Assembly (NCBI RefSeq): GCF_000732325.1
Contig: NZ_BBIW01000013.1
Span: 62,001 to 126,000 of the forward strand
Source of the DNA: Paenibacillus sp. TCA20
Lineage (GTDB): Bacteria; Bacillota; Bacilli; Paenibacillales; Paenibacillaceae
Direction: 5' to 3'
Length of the DNA stretch: 64,000 nucleotides
The position numbers and the translations under genes were made by a program. This document shows, in pieces, positions 44,140-53,373 of the stretch; the stretch's first letter is position 1, and every line of letters begins with the position of its first letter. The notes beneath the pieces are model-generated. The model had not been told where the DNA came from, did no database searches, and saw nothing but the letters and a program-made list of their open reading frames with translations.

Positions 44140-45465
44140 ATGGATCCAAAGCAAGCACGTGCATGGGTCATGTATGACTGGGCGAATTCTGCCTTCGCAA
44201 CAACCATGATTGCGGCTGTACTTCCGATCTTCTATCAAAATGTCGCGGCTGCGGGACTGGATGATGCAATAGCTACCAGCTATTGGGCTTTCTCTCAGAC
44301 GATCGCCATGATTCTTGTCGCTGTTCTCTCCCCTATATTAGGCGCGGCGGCGGATGTCGGGGGACGCAAAGGAACCTATCTCATGATTGCAGCCATATTG
44401 GGGGCGGTTGCAAGCTCGGCAATGGCACTGACCGGGACAGGTGACTATATTATTGTATCCATCCTTTTTATTATTGCCACACTGGGCTTTTCCGGCGGTA
44501 ATACCTTCTATGATTCCATGCTGCGAGATATCGCCCCGCCTCAAGATCGGGATATGCTCTCTGCACGCGGCTATATGTTTGGCTACATTGGAGGAGGGCT
44601 TCTGCTGCTTGTCCATGTCGTTATGATCCAAGGCTGGGAAAGCATTGGCTTTACGTCTCAAATTCAGGCGATGCAGCTTGTGTTCCTGACCTCAGGCTTA
44701 TGGTGGCTGCTGTTTGCCATTCCTCTTCTCCGGAGATTTCCTCTGCGTGATAAGGGAGTTTCCCGATCTGCCGGCCGTTCTGTTGGACAAACGGCGCTCC
44801 ACAGTGTCAAAAGTGTGGCGAGCACACTTCTTCACGTGAAGAAGTATCCCGAATTGTTTAAATATCTCATTGCATTTTGGTTCTTCAATGATGGAATCAG
44901 CACGATTATCAGCATGGCTGCTATTTATGGTGCTGAGATCGGAATCGGTACAACCCACCTGATTACAGCTCTTCTCATTACTCAATTTGTGGGTGTGCCC
45001 TTTACATTCTTATTCGGGAAGCTGGCGGGTAAGATTGGGGCCAAGCGTTCTTTGTATCTGTCGCTTTGCTTTTATGTGGTCATTGTTATTTTCGGCTTCT
45101 TTATGGAATCGGCCCTCCATTTCTATATCCTGGCATTTATGGTGGGAATGGTTCAAGGAGGATCTCAGTCTTTGGCAAGGTCTATTTACAGCCGCCTGGT
45201 GCCTGCGCATAAGACATCGGAATTCTTTGGGTTCATGAGTCTGTCAGGTAAAGTATCTGCGGCTCTAGGCCCCGCTGTATTCGGGTTTACGGCAGCCGTC
45301 ACGGGAACGAGCAGACTGGCAATTCTATCGGTGCTTATCTTCTTTGCTCTGGGAATATGGATGCTGACTCGGGTTAATTTGGCCAAAGGGGAAGCCGAGG
45401 CTTCCGATGATTCCGAACCGCCGGTAGCAAGAAATCCAGGAAAACCTCCTGCGGCAACGGTATAG
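44140..45465 (+). CDS. MFS transporter, UMF1 family
   Basis: A 441-residue permease with about twelve helices. The start ARAWVMYDWANSAFATTM is the hallmark of the UMF1 (Atg22-like) family. The MFS loop GAAADVGGRKGTYL lies near residue 70, and a longer central loop near 200-220. The C-terminal tail is hydrophilic. The substrate is unknown. GGAGGGG lies 10 bases before the ATG. Confidence 0.88.
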   Translation: MDPKQARAWVMYDWANSAFATTMIAAVLPIFYQNVAAAGLDDAIATSYWAFSQTIAMILVAVLSPILGAAADVGGRKGTYLMIAAILGAVASSAMALTGTGDYIIVSILFIIATLGFSGGNTFYDSMLRDIAPPQDRDMLSARGYMFGYIGGGLLLLVHVVMIQGWESIGFTSQIQAMQLVFLTSGLWWLLFAIPLLRRFPLRDKGVSRSAGRSVGQTALHSVKSVASTLLHVKKYPELFKYLIAFWFFNDGISTIISMAAIYGAEIGIGTTHLITALLITQFVGVPFTFLFGKLAGKIGAKRSLYLSLCFYVVIVIFGFFMESALHFYILAFMVGMVQGGSQSLARSIYSRLVPAHKTSEFFGFMSLSGKVSAALGPAVFGFTAAVTGTSRLAILSVLIFFALGIWMLTRVNLAKGEAEASDDSEPPVARNPGKPPAATV

Positions 45466-45669
45466 TCCTATAGAACTAATGTTGGGTGCGGATCAAACAT
45501 GGATTAAATACGATTTGGTATAAATATTCACTTCTTACTTGTCGATAACAATAATTATGGGCCTTTGGCTTGAATTCGTAATGAATTTTGGTGTGGCTTC
45601 AAGTATAATATTGTTAAAATAATGGGACTTTTGATTCGTGACCATTAACCTAGTAAGGAGGCACAATCG

Positions 45670-46128
45670 TTGAAAGCCGAAGTGATTAATCCATTCTTGG
45701 AGTCCGCGCGGCTCGTATTTGAGCAATTGATTCAGATCTCACCTTCCGCCGGCAAGCTGGGTATCAAGCAAGTTGAATTTCTCGAGGACCACATCTGGAT
45801 TCTAATCGGAATGACGGGACAATTGAACGGGAAGGTCGTGTTCGGAATACAGGAGCAGGTGGCACTGCGGATTGTCTCTGCGATGATGGGCGGATATGTC
45901 ATCTCAGAGATGGATGAGATGGGGCAAAGTGCGATTTCAGAGCTTGGCAATATGATCAGCGGAAACGCAAGCACGATACTATACAATCAGGGCATTGCCG
46001 TTGATATTACGCCGCCGCAAGTAACGAAGTCCTCTCATCCAGCGATGGATGCGGTGACCCAGGCGCTAAGCATTCCGCTTGTGATGGACGGTATTGGAGA
46101 GCTTGATATTCAGGTGATGATTTCGTAA
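45670..46128 (+). CDS. CheX-type chemotaxis phosphatase family protein
   Basis: A 152-residue protein of the CheC/CheX/FliY group. The catalytic segment SAISELGNMISGNAS near residue 95 holds the Glu and Asn that dephosphorylate CheY-P. A single such segment, as in CheX, is present. The start is TTG behind AAGGAGG. No other chemotaxis gene is close. A second role in other CheY-like signalling is possible. Confidence 0.85.
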   Translation: MKAEVINPFLESARLVFEQLIQISPSAGKLGIKQVEFLEDHIWILIGMTGQLNGKVVFGIQEQVALRIVSAMMGGYVISEMDEMGQSAISELGNMISGNASTILYNQGIAVDITPPQVTKSSHPAMDAVTQALSIPLVMDGIGELDIQVMIS

Positions 46129-46256
46129 GAAGCTCAAATAGCTTGGAATCCGCTGTGAGCAGCTTATATCTTATGAGGAAACTGTAATCTTGAAACCCAT
46201 TTGCAGGTACACTATGATCAGATACATAAGTGGACTGCATTCGGGAGGTAAAAAAG

Positions 46257-47033
46257 ATGAAACTAAAGGATAAGGTAGTACTTATTACAGGTGCTTCCAG
46301 CGGTATCGGCGCAATCTGTGCGCAGAAGCTAAGTGAGCAGGGGGCCCTGCCCGTGCTGCTGGCGAGATCGGAGGATAAGCTCCAGAAGATCAGTGCCTCG
46401 ATCGCCGGAACACCGGACTGGTATCCGCTGGACGTAACTGATAATGAGCAAGTGGAAGCACTGATTACGAGGATCATCGACAGGTACGGTCGAATCGATG
46501 TTGTGCTTAATAATGCAGGGTATGGTCAATTCGAGATGACGAAGGACATGACCGTAGCGGACTTTGAACAAATGATGGACGTAAATTATATGGGTACGGT
46601 ACGAATGACAAAGGCTGTACTGCCCCATATGCTTGCATCCGGACAGGGGCATATCGTCAATGTCGCATCCATGGCAGGCAAGATTGGGACCGCAAAATCC
46701 GCCTCTTATACGGCCACCAAGCACGCTGTTCTAGGCTTCAGTAATGCACTGCGTCAGGAGCTGAGAGAAACAGGGATCAAGGTAACGACGATTAATCCGG
46801 GTCCGATTGATACCCCCTTCTTTGAGACGGCAGATCCCGGTGGTGGCTACATTAGCAACCTGAAGGGCTTTATTATGCAGCCTGAATATGTAGCGGATAA
46901 GATGGTGCAGGCGATCGTCAAACAGAAGGAAGAGGTTAATCTTCCCCATATCGCTGCAGCTGGAATAAGATTATACCAGTTGTTTCCAAGGCTGGCGGAC
47001 AAGCTTACGTATGGTTTGTTAAATCGTAAATAG
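46257..47033 (+). CDS. Short-chain dehydrogenase/reductase (YqjQ/DltE-like)
   Basis: The 258-residue protein starts at ATG 46257 behind GGGAGGTAAAAAAG; an in-frame ATG 27 bases earlier lacks a ribosome site. The NAD(P) motif is ITGASSGIG, NNAGYG is near 85, and the active site is VASMAGK...SYTATKHA. The end GPIDTPFFE and KMVQAIV match classical SDRs such as YqjQ. The substrate is unknown. Two SDR genes occur in the window, but they are not close relatives. Confidence 0.85.
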   Translation: MKLKDKVVLITGASSGIGAICAQKLSEQGALPVLLARSEDKLQKISASIAGTPDWYPLDVTDNEQVEALITRIIDRYGRIDVVLNNAGYGQFEMTKDMTVADFEQMMDVNYMGTVRMTKAVLPHMLASGQGHIVNVASMAGKIGTAKSASYTATKHAVLGFSNALRQELRETGIKVTTINPGPIDTPFFETADPGGGYISNLKGFIMQPEYVADKMVQAIVKQKEEVNLPHIAAAGIRLYQLFPRLADKLTYGLLNRK

Positions 47034-47042
47034 CAGTAGAGG

Positions 47043-47078
47043 GCTCTTGAACATGATTTGTGCTCAAGAGCTTTTTTG
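47043..47078 (+). terminator. Terminator of the second SDR gene
   Basis: GCTCTTGA pairs with TCAAGAGC around a 13-base loop, followed by six T residues. Confidence 0.88.
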
Positions 47079-47228
47079 TGTGGTTTTGATTCGTTTTGCA
47101 ATTCATTTCGGCGAGCTAGATGGATACTGCTGTACCGTTCTTTTGTTTTTTGACAACCGTAATTTGGTACGTGAACGTTTTTCGCATATAATGAACAGTA
47201 ATGAACTTATAACAAAGGATGGACTTGA

Positions 47229-48593
47229 ATGACAACAACATTTGATTCGCTCGGACTAAGCCCGGGTTTGATAGAACGACTTGACGAGCGGGGGATACAG
47301 ACGCCTTCTCCTGTACAGGAGCAGACCATTCCCGTCATTAAGGAAGGCAAGAATGTGCTTGCGCGTTCTCAGACAGGAACAGGAAAGACACTGGCTTATT
47401 TACTGCCGGTGCTGGAGACGGTTAATACCGATATCAAGGGTACGCAGAAGCTGATCCTCGCTCCAACACAGGAGCTGGCGATGCAGATTGTTCGCGAAGC
47501 CGAAACGTACGGTACCTACCGCGGCATTAAGACGCTGGGACTCATCGGCGGCGCAGCAATCAAGCGCCAAATTGAGAAGCTGAAGGAACATCCGGAGGTC
47601 GTCGTGGGGACACCGGGACGGGTACGTGAGCTTATTGAAATTCGCAAGCTGAAAATGCATCAGATCACGACAATTGTCATTGATGAAGTGGATCAAGTGT
47701 TCCAGCTCGGCGGAGCCGGAGATGTGGACCAGATTATGCATCGTTCACTGCGGGATCGTCAGCTTGTATTCTTGTCTGCAACGGTGGATAAGGAGACCGA
47801 GCAGCTTGCCAAGCGCGAAATGAAGGATATGGTCACCATAGGCATTGAACCCGAGCAGATGACCGCGAGCGGTCTGACGCATCTCTACTTTGTAGCTGAG
47901 GAACGGGAAAAGGTGGACATGCTGCGAAGAATTGTACGCCATTTTGACCCGTCCAGAGCGATCGTGTTCGCGAATACGGCAGAAACCATCGCGGCAGTAG
48001 AAGGCAAGATGAACTTTATGGGTCTATCCGCGGCGGCTTTGTATGGAGATGCCGATAAAATGACACGGAGCAGAGTCCTTGCGAATTTCAGAGAAGGCAA
48101 AATCAAGCTGCTGATAGCCAGTGACGTTGCGGCACGCGGATTGGATATTCAGGATCTTCCTCTGGTCATCAACTTTGATCCGGCCTTTGATTCTGATCAT
48201 TATGTTCACCGGGCAGGCAGAACAGGACGGATGGGCAAGACGGGAACGGTGATTTCCATTGTGGGCGAGAAGGAAACGTTCATTATGCGTAAATTCGCAA
48301 GAGAGCTCGGAATCGAGCTGATTGAACGGGTGCTGTACGGAGGAGAAGTACAGGAACGGGACGATCAAGCGAAGCGCAGTGTATTCCGTGAAGGCACAAG
48401 AGCAGGCGGTCCAAGTAAAGAGGCTGCTCCAAGAACGGCTTCTCCAAAAGCGAGCATCAGCCATACGTCAAGCCGTCCGAAGGACAAGCCGGCTCCAGCG
48501 GCAAGACGCAAGAATGAGAAGGCGCAGGACAAGAAAAATAAAGGGGCTCCGAAATGGCTCAAGAATAAACGTAGTGATAACAGCGAGTCCTAG
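47229..48593 (+). CDS. DEAD-box RNA helicase (YfmL-like)
   Basis: A 454-residue helicase. The Q motif region is FDSLGLSPGLIERL...QTPSPVQEQTIP, Walker A is SQTGTGKT, and motif II reads DEVD in place of DEAD. Motif III is SAT and motif VI is HRAGRTGR. After residue 390 the tail is basic and low complexity (Lys, Arg, Ala, Pro), which probably binds RNA. It resembles short helicases such as YfmL, involved in ribosome assembly. It is the first gene of a group with ecsA and ecsB, 17 bases ahead. Confidence 0.88.
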   Translation: MTTTFDSLGLSPGLIERLDERGIQTPSPVQEQTIPVIKEGKNVLARSQTGTGKTLAYLLPVLETVNTDIKGTQKLILAPTQELAMQIVREAETYGTYRGIKTLGLIGGAAIKRQIEKLKEHPEVVVGTPGRVRELIEIRKLKMHQITTIVIDEVDQVFQLGGAGDVDQIMHRSLRDRQLVFLSATVDKETEQLAKREMKDMVTIGIEPEQMTASGLTHLYFVAEEREKVDMLRRIVRHFDPSRAIVFANTAETIAAVEGKMNFMGLSAAALYGDADKMTRSRVLANFREGKIKLLIASDVAARGLDIQDLPLVINFDPAFDSDHYVHRAGRTGRMGKTGTVISIVGEKETFIMRKFARELGIELIERVLYGGEVQERDDQAKRSVFREGTRAGGPSKEAAPRTASPKASISHTSSRPKDKPAPAARRKNEKAQDKKNKGAPKWLKNKRSDNSES

Positions 48594-48610
48594 AAGAAAG
48601 CGGGGATTAC

Positions 48611-49357
48611 ATGGAACAGACACCTATCCTGCAAATTAACGGATTAAGCGGAGGGTACAGTGCAAAGAAGCCGGTGCTGCATGATATTGATATACGTGTT
48701 GCTCCTGGTGAAATGGTTGGCCTGATCGGTTTGAATGGTGCCGGGAAGAGTACAACAATGAAGCATATTTTGGGTCTGATGGTGCCTCATCAGGGAGAGG
48801 TGCTCATTGGAGGCAAACGCCGGGATGAGAATCCGGAAGCTTACCAGAGCGGCATGGCGTTTGTTCCGGAATCACCAGAGCTGTTCATGGAGATGACCGT
48901 GATGGAGCATTTGGAGTTTACCGCTAGGGCCTATAATGTGTCCAAGGCGGAGTTCGAAGAGCGGGCCGATCATCTCCTGGACATGTTCCGTATGCGGGAC
49001 AAAAAAGACAGCCTGTCTGCCCATTTATCCAAAGGAATGCGTCAAAAGGTCATGATCATGAGCGCTTTTGTGGCCAGACCTCCACTATACATTATTGATG
49101 AACCGTTTCTGGGCCTGGATCCACTGGGTATCAGATCACTGCTGGATTTCATGATGCAAATTCGCGCATCGGGTTCTTCGATTCTGCTCAGCTCTCATAT
49201 CCTGTCCACGATAGAGAACTATTGCGATCGTTTCATCATACTTCATGGGGGAAAGATTATATCGCAAGGGACCTTGGAGGAGCTTCGGGCCGGGTCCGGG
49301 ATGAGACAGGCTCCGCTGGAGGAAATATTCTATAAGCTCGTACAAGGCGGGGATTAG
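48611..49357 (+). CDS. ecsA: ABC transporter ATP-binding protein EcsA
   Basis: A 248-residue ATPase. Walker A is GLNGAGKST near 42, the signature is LSKGMRQK near 140, and Walker B is LYIIDEPFLGLDP. The context with an EcsB permease supports EcsA. In B. subtilis the Ecs transporter affects protein secretion, sporulation and intramembrane proteolysis by RasP. An AAGCGGGG site precedes the ATG. Confidence 0.9.
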   Translation: MEQTPILQINGLSGGYSAKKPVLHDIDIRVAPGEMVGLIGLNGAGKSTTMKHILGLMVPHQGEVLIGGKRRDENPEAYQSGMAFVPESPELFMEMTVMEHLEFTARAYNVSKAEFEERADHLLDMFRMRDKKDSLSAHLSKGMRQKVMIMSAFVARPPLYIIDEPFLGLDPLGIRSLLDFMMQIRASGSSILLSSHILSTIENYCDRFIILHGGKIISQGTLEELRAGSGMRQAPLEEIFYKLVQGGD

Positions 49358-49360
49358 AAG

Positions 49361-50578
49361 ATGGATTTGCAGCAGCTATGGAAATCAAGACGAGGGGCAT
49401 TCTGGAACCAAATTACACCCTATCTAGGTTATGTATTGCAGAGCGGGGTAGCCGTCGTACTGGGCTTTTCCCTGATCGCGTTTTCCGCATGGTACACTTC
49501 GCTTGTACAAGATGTTCCGAATGGTTTTCCGATCCGATGGGTCATGCTCCTCGTGCTCGTTGCTCCGGTCATCTTCAGCAGCTATCGGACCTACCTCCGT
49601 CAAGCCGATATTGTCTTCTTAAGACCTCAGGAATATCGGATGCATCTGTATTTGCAGAACAGCTTTATTCGGGGTATCGTCTACAAAACGGTTGGACTCA
49701 TCCTGCTATTCATCCTCTTGTGGCCGCTTTATATTCGAAGTGAGGGAGAACCTAAGCCCTTCCTGCTGTTTCTCATTCTGCTCGTGATCTTAAAATGCAT
49801 TGCCAGCTTCGGAGGCTGGTGCGAGCAGCAAATGCTGTCCAAGTCGTCACGGATGGGCTACCGGCTTCTGCGTTATGCCGTGATCACCTTGTCATTGTAT
49901 GCGTGGATATGGCATCAAGCTATACCTGGATTAATCTTTATCGCTGTACTGACTGTGCTGTATGTCGTCTCTCTTCGTCTGCCCGTACGATTGCCGGTTC
50001 ATTGGGAGCATTTGATCGAGACCGAGCAGGTCAGAGGGGCGAGAGTGATCAAGACATTAGGCTTCTTCGTCGAAGTCCCTGCACTCAAGCAGCGTGTCCA
50101 TTCCCGCCGTTTGCTTGCACCACTGGCTGAACGTATATCATGGGGGCAGGACAAGGCTTTTCAATACTTAATAGCAAAGACCTTCATCCGCAGTGATCTG
50201 CTGGGAATATGTATCAGGCTTGCCATTGTAGGCGGTCTGTTCGTGTACTGGACGGGAAGCAGCCTGTGGGGAAGCGGAGTATACTTATTCTTCTTGTTCG
50301 TACTGGGAATTCAGCTGTCCGGACTACTCCGATATCACCGTGATTCCTTCTGGATCTACATCTATCCGGTAACAGCAGAGAGCCGTAGACTACAGGTACT
50401 GAAGTTCGTATATACCTTGCAGTCGGCGTTAACCATCTTGTTATGGATTCCACTGCTTATCGGAGGGTGGGGCAGATGGGTAGAGCTGCTAATTACATTA
50501 GCTCTTGGCCTACTCATCGCCCGCATGTTCCGAAGCTCGCAACTGAAGAAATGGACTAAGGAAGAGGAATTGGAATAA
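49361..50578 (+). CDS. ecsB: ABC transporter permease EcsB
   Basis: A 405-residue membrane protein with about eight helices in pairs. The family text is ADIVFLRPQEYRMHLYLQNSFI near residue 88. A cytoplasmic region lies between residues 215 and 275. It begins 3 bases after the ecsA stop, so it is translationally close and forms one transporter with EcsA. A perfect terminator ends the unit. Confidence 0.9.
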   Translation: MDLQQLWKSRRGAFWNQITPYLGYVLQSGVAVVLGFSLIAFSAWYTSLVQDVPNGFPIRWVMLLVLVAPVIFSSYRTYLRQADIVFLRPQEYRMHLYLQNSFIRGIVYKTVGLILLFILLWPLYIRSEGEPKPFLLFLILLVILKCIASFGGWCEQQMLSKSSRMGYRLLRYAVITLSLYAWIWHQAIPGLIFIAVLTVLYVVSLRLPVRLPVHWEHLIETEQVRGARVIKTLGFFVEVPALKQRVHSRRLLAPLAERISWGQDKAFQYLIAKTFIRSDLLGICIRLAIVGGLFVYWTGSSLWGSGVYLFFLFVLGIQLSGLLRYHRDSFWIYIYPVTAESRRLQVLKFVYTLQSALTILLWIPLLIGGWGRWVELLITLALGLLIARMFRSSQLKKWTKEEELE

Positions 50579-50594
50579 GTGTAAGGTGATTAGC

Positions 50595-50632
50595 GGAAAG
50601 GGGTCTATCCATGGATAGACCCCTTTCCTTTA
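50595..50632. terminator. Terminator of the helicase-ecsAB unit
   Basis: GGAAAGGGGTCTATC and GATAGACCCCTTTCC form a perfect 15-bp stem with a 4-base loop and a T-rich tail. Confidence 0.92.
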
Positions 50633-50710
50633 TGGCCTGGTGACTTATTCGCGAGGTTAGATCAGGTATGAAATTTACCGTCCATCCACTGAGCTGTTCT
50701 TTACCTGCAA

Positions 50711-50836
50711 TTAGTAAGAGGAGAAGGATTTAGCGATGATAACAAGAAGGATGAACAATACAAGGATTGCTCCGATGCCGTATCCACCAAAACCGCCGCC
50801 GCCGTAACCGTAACTTCTTTCTTCTGTTCCAGACAT
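50711..50836 (-). CDS. YjcZ family sporulation peptide
   Basis: A 41-residue peptide from ATG 50836, behind AAAGGGG. A short polar head (MSGTEERSYGYGGGGFGGYG) leads into one membrane helix IGAILVLFILLVIIAKSF. The glycine-rich run followed by GAILVLFILL is the YjcZ pattern, which occurs in many small sporulation-related peptides of Bacillus relatives. Its exact role is unknown. It is too short for most gene callers. Confidence 0.88.
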   Translation of the reverse strand: MSGTEERSYGYGGGGFGGYGIGAILVLFILLVIIAKSFSSY

Positions 50837-50994
50837 ATTTTCATACCCCTTTCAGGTCTTATTCGTAAGCCCCTCTTGAAGAAGCGTACAACGTATCCTA
50901 TGATGCAAATACCCCTCGTGTTTGGGCTGCTGCCTTTTGATGCATAAAAAAAACTGAAACAGAAATTGGAGCCGTCTATTTTGACATACAAACA

Positions 50995-51029
50995 AGCCCC
51001 TCTGACTGCCTAGGGAGGTCAGAGGGGCT
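50995..51029 (-). terminator. Terminator of the aminotransferase gene
   Basis: AGCCCCTCTGAC pairs with GTCAGAGGGGCT. The minus-strand tail is TTGTTTGT. Confidence 0.8.
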
Positions 51030-51080
51030 AATACTTTTCTCGTGATTTGGACTTGCTTGGTTCGATACTTGAATCTGAAT

Positions 51081-52379
51081 CTAACCTTGTGTCAGATCCT
51101 GTACAGCTTGATAAATCGTATCGAACAGCTCTTCAAGCTGATTTTCCTCCAGTGAGGAGAAGGCAATACGCAAATCATGCTCGCCAAGCGCAATTGTCCC
51201 GATCTCGTATTGGTTCAGAAGATGCACACGCAGCTCTTCAGCTTGTACCTTCGTCACCTTCAGACACATGAAGTACCCTGAATTGAAAGGATAGTATTCC
51301 CATGCTCCGTCGTATTTGCCGCTGTCGAGCAGGGCTTTGACGGTATTGGCACGAGCCTTCATAATGTGGAACTTCTCTTCCTTTTGAGCTGCAAATTCAG
51401 GTGATTTCAGCGCATCAAGCACAAAGGTCTGTGAAGGATGCGGGCCGCTGGAGATGGTTGCGCGGATAATTCCCAGCGTCTTCTGTTCCAGTGCAGACAG
51501 GATGTCCTGGTTGTCATGAGCATACGTTATAAATCCGACACGGAATCCCCAGACGAACTCTTCCTTCGTTGCTCCGTCGATCTTGATCGGGAGAACTCGT
51601 GGGTGAATGCTGGTCAGGCTTCCAAACAACGATTCGTGAATGGAATCCTCGAAGAACAGACCGAAATAGGCATCATCTGTAACAACAACGACGTTAATTC
51701 CTGCCTCTGCTGCTTCTGTGACAGCGGCTACAATCTCCTTGCTTTCTTCAATGCCCGGGGTGTAGCCTGTCGGATTGTTCGGGAAATTCAAGACAACAAC
51801 GGCCTTGCCCTGATCCTTCTGTGCAAGGAGAGCCTCCTTAAGTCCGTTGCTGTTAAATTTCATCTGATCATTAAACAATGGATAATTGACCAAACGGGCA
51901 TGTCTTCGAACTCCAAAGGTGAGTTCATAGTTCTCCCAGTTTTTATCTGGATATATAACAGCATCTCCGTCATCGACGAACAGGTCTGCCACAATGCTGA
52001 GACCATGGGTCAGAGCGTTCGTTGCAATGGGATTGCCAAATATTTTACCTTGTAAGGATGGCGTCTCTTCAATCATCTTGTTCCGCCATGCTACTCGTAA
52101 ATCTGGTTTACCAGCCGGGGGTGCATAAGGATACAAATCCTGTGGTTTATAGGCAGATAGTTTCTCCTGGATGACTTGCAGATGCATCGGTTTGCCGCCT
52201 TCGGTTGCAATCCCGATCGTTGCATTGTATTTCTTCGCGCGGCTTGAAGCTTCAGCCGATTGACTAAGAATACCTTCCTTCGGATAATAAAGCTCTTTGC
52301 CGAGCCTCGAGAGCATGTCGTACACATGATCGCTGCCCGCTTGAATACTTTCGTTCAGCTGTACAGCCAGTGGGTTCAT
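51081..52379 (-). CDS. PLP-dependent aminotransferase, class I/II
   Basis: A 432-residue fold-type I enzyme. The conserved features are VVVLNFPNNPTGYTPG near 200, VVVVTDDAYFGLFFED near 235, and the PLP lysine in KIDGATKEEFVWGFRVGF near 280. The spacing GATKEEFVWG differs from the common SxSK motif and marks a subfamily that I cannot name more closely. The amino acid substrate is unknown. AAGGATG precedes the ATG. Confidence 0.83.
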   Translation of the reverse strand: MNPLAVQLNESIQAGSDHVYDMLSRLGKELYYPKEGILSQSAEASSRAKKYNATIGIATEGGKPMHLQVIQEKLSAYKPQDLYPYAPPAGKPDLRVAWRNKMIEETPSLQGKIFGNPIATNALTHGLSIVADLFVDDGDAVIYPDKNWENYELTFGVRRHARLVNYPLFNDQMKFNSNGLKEALLAQKDQGKAVVVLNFPNNPTGYTPGIEESKEIVAAVTEAAEAGINVVVVTDDAYFGLFFEDSIHESLFGSLTSIHPRVLPIKIDGATKEEFVWGFRVGFITYAHDNQDILSALEQKTLGIIRATISSGPHPSQTFVLDALKSPEFAAQKEEKFHIMKARANTVKALLDSGKYDGAWEYYPFNSGYFMCLKVTKVQAEELRVHLLNQYEIGTIALGEHDLRIAFSSLEENQLEELFDTIYQAVQDLTQG

Positions 52380-52597
52380 CGATTTTCATCCTTCCAAGTC
52401 GTTGAATAGATTAGAGACCATTTACACTGCCTCATATTATAGCATCAAGCACAGCAGTCGTCACGGAAAAACAATACAAATGACCTTTACAATGCATTAC
52501 CGCGTTACACTGCTGAGTTATGACTGATGTGCAGCAAGCATGAACAAGCTGCAGCTATAGTATGAGCGACTAGTGGAAAGAGAAAACATGGAATCAT

Positions 52598-53212
52598 TCA
52601 GGAGTGAAAAGGACAATATTTTCGCATCATTTCTACGGTTGCGGCATCCTTAGCCTCGCCTCGCTGTTCCAGCTGCTCTTGGAGCTGTTCATGCTTGTCC
52701 TGCTGCAGGTTCTGCCCGAATTTAAACTTCGCACTCAGCGTTTCGGGAATGATACGGACAACGGCAACCGCCTTTAATTGACCTGTATATCTGGGATCGT
52801 CGGCATCGATGGTCAGATAGCCTCCCTGCGGCTGGAGCTTTTCCATAAATCGGTTCAGAGCCCGGGCCTTTTCCTTCAGATCGATTACTTTTTCTGCATG
52901 ACCACTGGCGGATACACTCTTGAAGAAGGATGTAGCGGGGCAGGCCAGCAAGGGGTCCTTGAAGTAGGAAGGGATTAAAGAAAACTCTTCTGCAACGGTA
53001 AAGCTGACGGTGCTGTTCGCCTTGATATGCTTCATTTTCTCTCCGGCCAGACTGCCGTGAAAATAAAAACAACCTTCATCATAAACAAAATTGAGCGGTG
53101 TTACCCTTGGTTTGTTGTCTGGACTGACGGTACCAAGATACCCGAAGGTTTGTGTCGATAGAAATTCAGTAATCTCCTCTTCCTGCTCAATGGTGAATTC
53201 TTTTCTTCTCAT
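52598..53212 (-). CDS. Pyridoxamine 5'-phosphate oxidase-like FMN-binding protein
   Basis: A 204-residue split-barrel protein. FGYLGTVSPDNKPRVTPLNFVYDEGCFYFHGSLAGEKMKHIKANSTVSFTV-type text covers residues 23-75 (paraphrased from the translation) and matches PPOX flavoproteins, including those that resist nitroimidazoles or bind heme. It is divergent from a MocR-type regulator, which may respond to PLP. AGGAGGCA precedes the ATG. Confidence 0.82.
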   Translation of the reverse strand: MRRKEFTIEQEEEITEFLSTQTFGYLGTVSPDNKPRVTPLNFVYDEGCFYFHGSLAGEKMKHIKANSTVSFTVAEEFSLIPSYFKDPLLACPATSFFKSVSASGHAEKVIDLKEKARALNRFMEKLQPQGGYLTIDADDPRYTGQLKAVAVVRIIPETLSAKFKFGQNLQQDKHEQLQEQLEQRGEAKDAATVEMMRKYCPFHS

Positions 53213-53373
53213 AAGCGTGTGCCTCCTCGCAGCGGGCTGATTGATGTTTTTCTACATCTTAGTCCGTCTATTGTCATGAAAAAAGATCCAATATCATTAA
53301 TTTTTAATAGTCCAATTTATAAGAACCATGTATACTCAATCGGAAAGCAGCAGATAACGGAGGATCGAATAAT